Origin: Dryomyza anilis
Taxonomy: Eukaryota > Arthropoda > Insecta > Diptera > Dryomyzidae
Direction of reading: 5' to 3'
DNA: 64,000 bases
NCBI GenBank assembly: GCA_951804985.1
Contig: OX638135.1
Location: 41,540,471 to 41,604,470 of the forward strand
Shown here: positions 45,145 through 55,740 of the stretch, in pieces
Position numbering within the stretch: position 1 is the stretch's first letter
How the letters are laid out: the number at the start of each line of letters is the position of its first letter
The notes under the pieces: model-generated
Seen by the model: the letters and a program-made list of their open reading frames with translations, nothing else
What the model was told of the DNA's origin: nothing
The model's database searches: none
Program-made: the position numbers and the translations under genes

Positions 45145-45951
45145 TTAATCCTCCCTCTTTATATACGGCACCAACCTTCCTAAATGTACTACTTTCATTT
45201 TTCGTCTCACGCCCGCAGTATTCTGAATCCGATACACAATATCATTTATCCTTTTAATTATCCTGTACGGTCCTTCCCGGTGTGTTTGTAGTTTTGGATT
45301 TATCAAATTCACTCGTGGCGGGCTACAAAGCATAACCAGATCTCCTTCCTTAAACCCCTCAGAGTTTGCTCTCAAGTCGTATCTGGACTTTATCTTACTA
45401 CTTGGAATTTGTAGCCTCTGCCTTAAGGACTGATGCAACTCGTCTCGGTCTTCACTTTCTCTCTTATGCAAAACACTTTTTGGAATCGGCTTTTGCCCAT
45501 CCATTACAGTACGTTCGCAATGTGCTCCTACGTTGTATTGATTTATCTTACCGCAACTTCTAACGGGTTTTCTTTTTGCGGATACACATTGCTTACATCT
45601 CTGATTCCAATAGGCGACTGACTTCTGATATCCGACCCAATAGAAACGTTTTCTGACTTCTTCAACCGTTTTATTAATGCTCAAGTGACATCCATTGGAA
45701 CCACAATTGCATTTCAGTACTATCTCTTTAATTTTTGATTTGGGAACAACAATTAAATTTCGTGCAGATCTGCCATTTTCAGTTTCCCAAACACGGTACA
45801 AACAACCATTTTGTAGCTTCAGGCTTTGCCACTGCGCCCAATAAGCCCTGTTTATTGGACTGTTAGATGCTAACTCTTTCCATAATGGCTTTCTTTGTTG
45901 TTCCTTGAACGTCCTAATTTCTGCGTCCTAATTTGATCATTTCGTATTTGC
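45145..45951 (-). pseudogene. Gypsy-B integrase with deleted core, copy 2
   Basis: Same structure as copy 1: the 14-bp duplication with frameshift at 45910-45934, a zinc region without the first His, the core deletion after HCERTVMDGQ, and the C-terminal GPYRIIKR part ending YIKRED. It differs from copy 1 in a few residues only (ESED for ERED, IKRED for IERED). Confidence 0.88.
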
Positions 45952-47306
45952 TCTAGAGTCCATTGATCATCTGCCATGACATTTAACGAACGAATGTGAA
46001 TTATGTTCGTCTTTTCTTCTTCCGTCGAGCATTCTTTGGATTCCATTTTACACACTCGTGCCGACACAGTGCCCGAATTGCCATGATGTTTCCTGGCGTT
46101 ATTTTGGTCATCCTCAGGTCTCTTTTCTGGTCGGTATCCTTTAGGTGGTTGATTTACACATTTACGTCTATCACGACAGTCGCGTGCCATATGCCCATAT
46201 TTTCCACAGTTGTAGCATTTACCTTTCAATTGGGTGTTTCTGTTGGCAGCATAATGTCCGGATTTAACGCTGGCTTTGGACGCTCTACTTACTCCTTGAC
46301 ATAAATTTTCTTTCTCCTTATCTAGTACACGTTTCTCAATCGCTGGTCGGCACAATGTAGACACTATCTCCTGCGTAAGCGCTGTGGTGACCGTTTCCAT
46401 AAATGTCAACTTTGGGTTAGTCATTGTTGCCCATTTTGTTTTAGGATCCCGTATGCCATAAACGAATGCATTTATCTTGCACATTTCCAAGAAATCACAA
46501 GCTGAATCGGAATACGTCAAATGTGCAAGTCTCTCAACATCCGCAGCATATTCCTGCAACGATTCGCAATTACTTTGCCTTCGGAACTTCAGCTGTATTC
46601 TGTAAATAGGTGCCATGTGGTCACTACCGTATTTTCGTTGCAATGCACCCATGACCGCTGAATAACTGTTTATGCCACTTTCTGTAAAAGTCTGCAATAC
46701 TTCGGCTGCGCCTCCTTTAAGCGCCACGATAAGTGCGGCTACGCTGTCCTCATTATTCCATCGATTACTTACAGCCGTGGTCTCAAATTGCAGCTTGAAA
46801 ATGTTGAACGCTGTGGTTCCATCGTAAATCGGCGATTTGAGCCTCGTACCAGTAACAACATGCTGTGTAGGTCCACTTATCTGTAGTAAACTGACATCTT
46901 CTTGTATTTTCTGTAGCTTTTTGTCGAAACCATTTTCCAACTTTTCAAATTTGTCATCAATGTCCACTACAATGTCATTTACATGTGCCTCAAGTTCGTT
47001 TTCTTTGCCATGGAGTGTATTAGAAACTTCCAGAAGCTGCTTAGAATGTTCCAGCATCTGTTGCTCAATTTTTACTTGATATTGGTTGGAATTTTCTAGC
47101 AATTTCTCCTCAAGTCGATTTGAATTTTCTTGAAGTTCTGCTTTTAGTTGATTTGAATTTTCTAGAAGCTGTGGCTGTATTGCTCCGAGCAACTGGCTCA
47201 TATCAAAATGCTTTTGTAGCTCTACTTTCGTACCAGCAGTTGCAAGATTACGAATCGACAGCTCCTTCTTTAGCTGATCGACTTAAAGTTGATCGAATTT
47301 AACCAT
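45870..47306 (-). CDS. Gypsy-B gag, copy 2
   Basis: 443 codons open from the inner Met at 47201. The outer ATG at 47304-47306 is followed by the shared TAA at codon 8 (47283-47285), and the same 114-bp deletion removes the end of the SAP-like domain. One zinc knuckle CYNCGKYGHMARDC. It differs from copy 1 by few residues (PIYRIQL for PIHRIQL, DKEKENL for DKERENL). Confidence 0.8.
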
Positions 47307-47336
47307 TTTGTATCACAATCCCACTTCTGACACCAA

Positions 47337-47631
47337 TGTTACGATAATTCAGTCTACGGAAAACTGTTCTACGATTTCGTATCGCTGGATTGTGTACAAA
47401 ATAAAAACACTCTTATGTTTGGTTTAAATTATAGCAATTAACTTTATTAATTCACTTTAATAAACAACTTTACTAATAACAAATTCTAACAACTGCTGCA
47501 TGTCCACAATTTAACTTGACATTTATCACACGAGATGCACTCGACCACTTTACAATCACTACTGAAGTACAGTGCCTCAGATGCGCGGCCTTATATACTG
47601 CATGCATCAGTTCGACACGTTTTGACAAGCT
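47337..47631 (-). repeat. Gypsy-B LTR 3, truncated
   Basis: First 295 bp of the LTR. It stops after ttttgacaagct and is joined to gcgaaaaaattaggc, a sequence also found at 40553 in the left flank. At most a base or two are shared at the join. Confidence 0.9.
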
Positions 47632-48803
47632 GCGAAAAAATTAGGCATATCGGTCTATTGTGACCTGTGATCTGACCATTTATATTCAAATAACTCATAT
47701 AAAATTTACATCTACAGTTTAGTTTTACTTTATACATGCTTAGGTAAACTTTTTTGGTCAAATATATATTGACTTCATGCTCAAATACATGGAAATAATA
47801 TTTTTACGAGAAACGACATGTGGTTCCCAAAAAAAAAAAAAAAATCGAAATTCGGTACACCTATCCATTTGTAAGTATGTGTATCAAATGAATGGAAATT
47901 CTTAAGCGATTGAAAGTTAGTAGTTATTTTCAAGATTTGTATACCCTGGTGACCTATATACCACTTTGAATGGTAACCACACATATGTGTAGGGTATTTA
48001 TAGTCGGCTTAGACCGACTATAATTTTGATAATCCTAACTATTATAATAACACCAAATTTAAAATTTCCCATGTGATGTAACTGGATTTTTCCCAACTGA
48101 ATTTTTTTTATCTCTTCTTATTTTTTTTTTCTCTTTTTTTTTTCATTAAAAATCCTTTTTTTAACTGTACTAAATATTTATATATCTCTCTTTATTTTTT
48201 AAATTTGTATACTAGCTGATATTTTTCATCCTCTTTAAGTAATTTAAATTATTATAAGTTAGTTATTCAAATTGAATTATATTAATGTACAAAAGTACCT
48301 ATGATTTCTCTGCATGTAAATAAATATAATTGGAGTAGCGATTTATTTTCTCAACATGTTTAATATTTTATTATATTATTTTCATGTACTGATATAAGTC
48401 ACATTATATGAAATTTCCTACTGGCATAACTGTAAAATTAAATTATATTTATTTGCATTGTTTATGGTATAAATAAACTGCAAGATCTGCATTTATATGC
48501 CAGCAATGAACGCTCGTTTTACGTATGATATACATACGTTTTACAAATTGCATATGTGCTTCAGCATGAAACACTTGGGTGCAATGACCATTTTCAAGGT
48601 TCGATAGCTTGCGCTATTAATATAGGTCAGTAAGACAATTGTTGGTTTGCATTACATGCATTGAATACGACAATTTTATGACGAATTTTCATTTAATTTT
48701 ATATGAACAATTGGTTGCCTTCGCTTAATTTATTTCTTTTCTCAATTGATGATTATCTAACTTTAAATTATAAGTTCTTCTCCCAAAATAATTATATATA
48801 TAT
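47632..48803. repeat. Duplicate of the left flank of Gypsy-B
   Basis: Nearly identical to 40553-41819 (offset about 7080 falling to 6984 because about 95 bp are missing near 48150). It includes the end of the dispersed repeat C2, its hairpin, and the AT-rich target. With LTR 4 it shows that a block of flank plus Gypsy-B was duplicated in tandem. No gene. Confidence 0.9.
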
Positions 48804-49330
48804 TGTTACGATAATTCACGGAAAACTGTTCTACGAGTTCGTATCGCTGGATTGTGTACAAAATAAAAACACTCTTATGTTTGGTTTAAATTATTACAAT
48901 TAACTTTATTAATTCACTTTAATAAACAACTTTACTAATAACAAATTCTAACAACTGCTGCATGTCCACAATTTAACTTGACATTTATCACACGAGATGC
49001 ACTCGACCACTTTACAATCACTACTGAAGTACAGTGCCTCAGATGCGCGGCCTTATATATTGCATGCATCAGTTCGACACGTTTTGACAAGCTTCGACTT
49101 GTTTCGAGAACCTTCTACTCGTTTCGTGAATGACGCATGCTATTGGCATCTCATTCGCACTCATGTGTTTTAATGTGTAGATCTTCCCTCTCTTTCTCGC
49201 ACATTTCTCAGTACGCTGAATGATCTTCCCTCTCTTTCTAACACATTGCTTAGTGCGCTGAATTGTCTTGCGTCTTATTTATTATTGTTGATTGCTTGCA
49301 CAGTGGGGCAAATTACCTCTTTTCGTAACA
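48804..49330 (-). repeat. Gypsy-B LTR 4
   Basis: 527 bp. It shares with LTR 1 the 5-bp loss near its start, and is preceded by the same flank, so it is a duplicate of LTR 1. Confidence 0.92.
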
Positions 49331-49367
49331 CTGCCCTCCACCTAAATCTGTTCGTCCCGAACAGATG

Positions 49368-50174
49368 TTAATCCTCCCTCTTTATATACGGCACCAACCT
49401 TCCTAAATGTACTACTTTCATTTTTCGTCTCACGCCCGCAGTATTCTGAATCCGATACACAATATCATTTATCCTTTTAATTATCCTGTACGGTCCTTCC
49501 CGGTGTGTTTGTAGTTTTGGATTTATCAAATTCACTCGTGGCGGGCTACAAAGCATAACCAGATCTCCTTCCTTAAACCCCTCAGAGTTTGCTCTCAAGT
49601 CGTATCTGGACTTTATCTTACTACTTGGAATTTGTAGCCTCTGCCTTAAGGACTGATGCAACTCGTCTCGGTCTTCACTTTCTCTCTTATGCAAAACACT
49701 TTTTGGAATCGGCTTTTGCCCATCCATTACAGTACGTTCGCAATGTGCTCCTACGTTGTATTGATTTATCTTACCGCAACTTCTAACGGGTTTTCTTTTT
49801 GCGGATACACATTGCTTACATCTCTGATTCCAATAGGCGACTGACTTCTGATATCCGACCCAATAGAAACGTTTTCTGACTTCTTCAACCGTTTTATTAA
49901 TGCTCAAGTGACATCCATTGGAACCACAATTGCATTTCAGTACTATCTCTTTAATTTTTGATTTGGGAACAACAATTAAATTTCGTGCAGATCTGCCATT
50001 TTCAGTTTCCCAAACACGGTACAAACAACCATTTTGTAGCTTCAGGCTTTGCCACTGCGCCCAATAAACCCTGCTTATTGGACTGTTAGATGCTAACTCT
50101 TTCCATAATGGCTTTCTTTGTTGTTCCTTGAACGTCCTAATTTCTGCGTCCTAATTTGATCATTTCGTATTTGC
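49368..50174 (-). pseudogene. Gypsy-B integrase with deleted core, copy 3
   Basis: Same as copies 1 and 2, including the 14-bp repeat (50133-50157) that shifts the frame and the identical core deletion. The deletion and the duplication therefore predate the multiplication of this element in the window. Confidence 0.88.
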
Positions 50175-50223
50175 TCTAGAGTCCATTGATCATCTGCCAT
50201 GACATTTAACGAACGAATGTGAA

Positions 50224-51639
50224 TTATGTTCGTCTTTCTTCTTCCGTCGAGCATTCTTTGGATTCCATTTTACACACTCGTGCCGACACAGTGCCCGAAT
50301 TGCCATGATGTTTCCTGGCGTTATTTTGGCCATCCTCAGGTCTCTTTTCTGGTCGGTATCCTTTAGGTGGTTGATTTACACATTTACGTCTATCACGACA
50401 GTCGCGTGCCATATGCCCATATTTTCCACAGTTGTAGCATTTACCTTTCAATTGGGTGTTTCTGTTGGCAGCATAATGTCCGGATTTAACGCTGGCTTTG
50501 GACGCTCTACTTACTCCTTGACATAAATTTTCTCTCTCCTCATCTAGTACACGTTTCTCAATCGCTGGTCGGCACAATGTAGACACTATCTCCTGCGTAA
50601 GCGCTGTGGTGACCGTTTCCATAAATGTCAACTTTGGGTTAGTCATTGTTGCCCATTTTGTTTCAGGATCCCGTATGCCATAAACGAATGCATTTATCTT
50701 GCACAAGAAATCACAAGCTGAATCGGAGTACGTCAAATGTGCAAGTCTCTCAACATCCGCAGCATATTCCTGCAACGATTCGCAATTACTTTGCCTTCGG
50801 AACTTCAGCTGTATTCTGTAAATAGGTGCCATGTGGTCACTACCGTATTTTCGTTGCAATGCACCCATGACCGCTGAATAACTGTTTATGCCACTTTCTG
50901 TAACAGTCTGCAATACTTCGGCTGCGCCTCCTTTAAGCGCCACGATAAGTGCGGCTACGCTGTCCTCATTATTCCATCGATTACTTACAGCCGTGGTCTC
51001 AAATTGCAGCTTGAAAATGTTGAACGCTGTGGTTCCATCGTAAATCGGCGATTTGAGCCTCGTACCAGTAACAACATGCTGTGTAGGTCCACTTATCTGT
51101 AGTAAACTGACATCTTCTTGTATTTTCTGTAGCTTTTTGTCGAAACCATTTTCCAACTTTTCAAATTTGTCATCAATGTCCACTACAATGTCATTTACAT
51201 GTGCCTCAAGTTCGTTTTCTTTGCCATGGAGTGTATTAGAAACTTCCAGAAGCTGCTTAGAATGTTCCAGCATCTGTTGCTCAATTTTTACTTGATATTG
51301 GTTGGAATTTTCTAGCAATTTCTCCTCAAGTCGATTTGAATTTTCTTGAAGTTCTGCTTTTAGTTGATTTGAATTTTCTAGAAGCTGTGGCTGTATTGCT
51401 CCGAGCAACTGGCTCATATCAAAACTTTGGGACTGTACTTTTTGCTCCGTGTCCACACTTTTTGATGACGCTGTTGCAGCTTCCACTTCAAACTCGTGCT
51501 CTGCGAGGTCAATGCCTTGGCTTTCTAAATCTTCCATTAGACGCTTTTGTAGCTCTACTTTCGTACCAGCAGTTGCAAGATTACGAATCGACAGCTCCTT
51601 CTTTAGCTGATCGACTTAAAGTTGATCGAATTTAACCAT
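50224..51639 (-). CDS. Gypsy-B gag, copy 3 (longest N-terminus)
   Basis: 437 codons open from MEDLESQGIDL at 51537. The ATG at 51637-51639 is followed by the common TAA at 51616-51618. In this copy the SAP-like stretch is complete (LKKELSIRNLATAGTKVELQ, then KRLMEDLE) and an acidic segment absent from copies 1 and 2 follows. Coiled-coil-like and capsid-like parts and the zinc knuckle are as in the others. A 9-bp loss in the capsid part (DFLCKINAF for DFLEMCKINAF with neighbours) and a 1-base loss near 50238 end the frame at EEERRT before the integrase codons. Confidence 0.8.
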
Positions 51640-51669
51640 TTTGTATCACAATCCCACTTCTGACACCAA

Positions 51670-52197
51670 TGTTACGATAATTCAGTCTACGGAAAACTGT
51701 TCTACGATTTCGTATCGCTGGATTGTGTACAAAATAAAAACACTCTTATGTTTGGTTTAAATTATAACAATTAACTTTATTAATTCACTTTAATAAACAA
51801 CTTTACTAATAACAAATTCTAACAACTGCTGCATGTCCACAATTTAACTTGACATTTATCACACGAGATGCACTCGACCACTTTACAATCACTACTGAAG
51901 TACAGTGCCTCAGATGCGCGGCCTTATATACTGCATGCATCAGTTCGACACGTTTTGACAAGCTTCGACTTGTTTCGAGAACCTTCTACTCGTTTCGTGA
52001 ATGACGCATGCTATTGGCATCTCATTCGCACTCATGTGTTTTAATGTGTAGATCTTCCCTCTCTTTCTCGCACATTTCTCAGTACGCTGAATGATCTTCC
52101 CTCTCTTTCTAACACATTGCTTAGTGCGCTGAATTGTCTTGCGTCTTATTTATTATTGTTGATTGCTTGCACAGTGGGGCAAATTACCTCTTTTCGT

Positions 52198-52201
<4 letters not shown>
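51670..52201 (-). repeat. Gypsy-B LTR 5
   Basis: 532 bp, TGTTAC to GTAACA, abutting (AT)n. It agrees with LTR 2 in retaining the gtcta segment. Confidence 0.93.

Positions 52202-52281
<80 letters not shown>
52202..52281. repeat. (AT)n microsatellite, copy C
   Basis: About 80 bp of pure AT repeat that formed the right side of the Gypsy-B target. Confidence 0.95.
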
Positions 52282-52284
<3 letters not shown>

Positions 52285-52379
52285 ACTTTTATGGGTTGTA
52301 ACATAGGATAATATTATAATATTTTTAGTTTTAACGGCATACACTATTTGTGATATGCCTTTAACAAATTATTATGAAT

Positions 52380-53182
52380 TTTCTTATCTTTGTTTTTGAC
52401 CAATATCGTCGTGGTCACTGGCCCACTTCCCTCTACGACCACGTAGGGTCCCTTCCAAATTGGAGAGAACTTATTCTTCCTAGTTTGGTTTTTCATTAAA
52501 ACCATGTCGTGTGGTTTGAATTGTAAAGAATTGAGGTTTTTGTCTTATTGTTTTTCCGACACTTCCTTGGACCTACATTGATTTTGCCTGACGATCTCCT
52601 GTGATCGCTGTATTTGGTACTTTAGTACCTTATTTTAGTCTTCTGCGTTATACAAAGGTGAACATTTACGCTTTAAATTCGTAGGCATGTTGAGTCAAAC
52701 CCGTACAACGTACGGAATGGTGTTTGACCCGTCGACGTATGCACCGTGTTATTATGAACATGCAGAATTTAACCATTGGTCCCAGTTTGACCCATCCTCT
52801 TTAGCAAAACTACGTAAATATTCAGCTAATGGACGATGACTTCGTTCCAATGACCCATTAGCCTGTGGATGGTAGGGTGTTATATGTAATTTTTTAATTC
52901 CTAATAATTTACATGTATCCGAAAATAGTTTGGAAACGAAATTCGATCTATTGTCTGTTACCAATACTTTGGGTCTATTGTGGCGTTTAACTATTTCGTT
53001 GAAGAATGCTTTTGCTACGGTGTTGTCTTCCACATCGGGTATAGCCACACAGCACATAAATTTAGAAAAATCGTCCTGAAACGTTAAGATGTATTTATTT
53101 CCTGAAATGGTTTCAGGCAGAATACCCACCAGGTCCATGTACACTTTGTCAAAGGGTATGACTGGCTTATCAGTTAGAACCA
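52380..53182 (-). pseudogene. Gypsy-A integrase, copy C
   Basis: The best preserved integrase core and tail of the three copies. Minus strand: YMDLVGILPE, TFQDDFSKF, VTDNRSNFVSKLFSD, HPQANGSLERSHRPLAEYLRSF, then stops, a degraded stretch (NTIPYVVRV) and the C-terminal SPIWKGPYVVVEGSGPV that recalls the GPY/F module. The zinc-binding N-terminus is gone: at about 53183 the frame is joined directly to RNase H codons. Confidence 0.85.
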
Positions 53183-54100
53183 TTAGCCAATAGCTTCGTT
53201 ACTGGCGTCTGTCGTGAGCAAAAAGGTTTCGTTAAAATCGGGATACGCTAGTATGGGTGGTGACATAATTGCCTTTTTAAGTTTTAAAAACGAATTCTGA
53301 CAATTGTCATTCCATATGAACTTAGCGTCCTTCTTAAGCAAACAGTTTATTAGTAATGACAGTTTCGCCATACCTCCTATACATTTTTTGTTATAATTAA
53401 TTAAGCCTAAAAATGCTTGATCTTCCTTCCTATTTTTCGGAACTGGAATATTTTTACACACTCTACTTTGGCTGGGTCTGGTAGGGCACCTAAGTCAGGA
53501 CACTTATGTCCTAAATATATAACCTCGCGTCGCAAAAACTGACATTTTACTGTATTTAACTTCAAATTATGTTCTCTCAGCTTTGCAAAACCTTGCATAG
53601 CCTATGCTCGTGTTCTGCTAGATTATTTCCATAAACCACCATATCATCTAAATAAACGAAACAGTTAATACCCTGTAAACCTGTTGGTATGTGGTTCATT
53701 ATCCTCTGAATAGTGGCAGGTGCCCCCGTAAACCGAATGGCATTCTGTTAAATTCGAAATGACCAAGACTTGTACTGAAAGCAGTTTTTTCTTTGTCACT
53801 ATCTTCAACTAGAACCTGATGGTAACCGCTTGCTAGATCAAGTTTTGAAAAATACCGACTATGACCTAGCTGGTCTAAAATTTCATCTATTCATGTTATA
53901 GGAAATACCTGTTTGATGGTGACGTCATTTAATTTTCGGAAATCTATAACCAGTCTCCATTTCTTATTGCCATCTTTATCGCCCTTTTTAGATACCAATA
54001 ATAATGGGGAATTCCAAGGTGACATGCTTGGTGAAATAATTCCATCGTCTAACATCTTTGATACTTGTGTATTTGATACTTGTCTATGCATATGTGGATG
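53183..54100 (-). pseudogene. Gypsy-A reverse transcriptase, copy C, uninterrupted YLDD
   Basis: RT without copia. From 54091 leftward come SKMLDDGIISPS, WNSPLLLV, WRLVIDFRKLNDVT, then after frameshifts FSTLDLASGY-like sequence, FVYLDDMVVYGNN with YLDD encoded at 53643-53654, EHNLKLNTVKC, RREVIYLGHKCPDLG and the connection domain to LLTTDASNEAIG. RNase H is deleted after this point. Frameshifts near 53880, 53745 and 53595 break it. Confidence 0.87.
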
Positions 54101-54178
54101 TTTATACTCATTCTGATTTATTGGTGTCTGATTCCATTGTGTGGGTATTTCATGTTTTAATATCGGCGTGAATGCTAA

Positions 54179-54680
54179 TTAATCCCCTTCCAAATGAAAA
54201 ACGTCGTGATATGACAAGCAAATTATTTGCAAAGATGCAATTTCTTCTTTATTTAATGCTTCATAAATCTTTACATTCCCTAATAATCTATCAATTCTAT
54301 TTTTTATATTAACCGAGTTTATTGTATTTATTGTAAAACTCGCCTTTGTTGCTTCTTTATATTTGTTAAAATTTGAAAATTGTGGCTTTAAATTGCTATC
54401 AATGGTTACCTCCTTATCGGTGGCATTTAAAATTGATGCATATACTATATTTGTTCTAACGTTTGTTAAACTCTCTCCCAAATATACTCCTGGCTGAATT
54501 TCCTGTTTGTGCAACAAAACTATAGGAATTCTTGTTCCTAACGGTATTGATACAACCATGGCCGTTCTGGGCTGTACCCTGATTTGTTGATTAAAATAAA
54601 TATTTTCTATGTCTTGCAACGATTTTAATGGAAATTTAATAAGGTGATTTTTGTCTTCATCGAAAAAGGTAATTTTTTAT
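54179..54680 (-). pseudogene. Gypsy-A protease-RT linker, copy C
   Basis: 146-codon frame (MQDIENIYFNQQIRVQPRTAM, in part) that is open through the linker and so shows the version without the frameshift of copies A and B. It contains PLGTRIPIVLLHKQEIQPGV and IDRLLGNVKIYEALNKEE and ends just before the RT fingers. Confidence 0.75.
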
Positions 54681-54829
54681 TTAATGCATTTATTATAGAT
54701 CTGTTCCAGAGATTGTCACGCCCGACTATTCCATCTGATGGTACCCCTTGTTCAAGTGACACAACGTGTAGCGTTTAACTCAGGTTTTCTATGTTTGTGT
54801 GCTGAATCTTAGTGGAGTCTAAGGTTCTA

Positions 54830-55178
54830 ATGTATACACCAAAAGCACCACTTAGATCTTTCTGAATATTTTTATTAAAATTCGGCCAATGTGCCATCCT
54901 TTTCTTTAATCAGGCTGGCCTCAGCTCCAGAATTCACTAACAGAGTAAGTTTTCCATTTTTTTGCTGCCTCGTAAGGTACTTCAATGAACACATCACTCG
55001 TATCGGATATCTTAAAACACTCTCCATGCCGGTTAAATATTTTACGATGCATGCCTAATTGTGAAGCTAATTTCATTTTCCAAGACATAAATTTACTCTT
55101 AAAATTATTAGCAATTGAAGACAATTTAATTTTACAATTCGTGAATTTATTATACATTTCTGACGATAAAACGCACAT
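54830..55178 (-). pseudogene. Gypsy-A aspartic protease, copy C
   Basis: Same protein as at 11152-11535, with the catalytic Asp codon changed to Asn (NSGA at 54923-54934) and frameshifts at poly-T near 54957 and near 54898. It is inactive by both criteria. Confidence 0.8.
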
Positions 55179-55199
55179 AGCGCTAATAATAAAAAGAAA

Positions 55200-55740
55200 T
55201 ATTGAAATTACTTAATTTTATACTTCAAATTATACTCGCCCCTGTACGGAATATATCCACAGTCTTGCCAGACGTTTGATCTACAATTTTCAGGACAGTT
55301 AATTAAAGCTTTCTTTTTATTTGATTTACTTTTGATTTTATTATTCTTGATTTTAATATTTTTAACTTCCGATTCAATTGGTTTTACTTTCTTTACTTTA
55401 TTTGCTTTCTTTATAATTTGTTTATTTTTAATTTCCTTAATTCCTATATTCTGTTCATTATTCGCGTCAAGTTGTGTATTATTATTTAGTTCATTATATG
55501 TTTTTGTAGGAAGATTTCTATCTTCATTAATATGTATTTTTACTTTTTGTTCTTTATTTTCTGCGTTAATAATATTCGATGTTTTATTTTGTTGTAGTGT
55601 CCTCTTTGGAACTACTACAACTACTGGCCTTACTACACTATTTGCTAAGGGTCCCCAGTTTAGTGGCCTTGACTGGGCCCCTGGTAGTTTCTCTATGGAA
55701 TGCTATTATTTTCCCATGCATCATATTTGCATTTGGCATA
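55200..55740 (-). other. Gypsy-A gag-pro spacer, copy C, with empty SINE site
   Basis: Uninterrupted sequence attcgcgtcaagttgtgta at about 55463-55481 corresponds to the SINE target in copies A and B. The rest is Lys/Ile-rich on the minus strand and not recognisable as a domain. Confidence 0.7.

Larger units (their letters stand above)
41820..47631 (-). mobile_element. Gypsy-B tandem array: LTR-internal-LTR-internal-partial LTR
   Basis: Two internal regions share the middle LTR, the pattern expected from unequal recombination between LTRs. LTRs run TGTTAC to GTAACA. Each internal region, read on the minus strand, has a tRNA-Leu-type primer site, gag, and the ends of integrase, then a polypurine tract aggtggagggcag. 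Protease, RT, RNase H and most of the integrase core are absent. The right end stops inside the third LTR at 47631, where duplicated flanking DNA begins. Confidence 0.92.
48804..52201 (-). mobile_element. Gypsy-B, third copy with two full LTRs
   Basis: LTR 4 (48804-49330), internal region, LTR 5 (51670-52201), followed directly by the (AT)n tract. It has the same internal structure as the array copies, but its gag retains the 114-bp segment lost in the other two, so it is the least deleted. The target is AT repeats, so the duplication length cannot be read. Confidence 0.93.

Noticed and set aside
52117..52344. Open frames across the (AT)n tract
   Set aside because: They encode only alternating Ile-Tyr from the microsatellite and LTR sequence.
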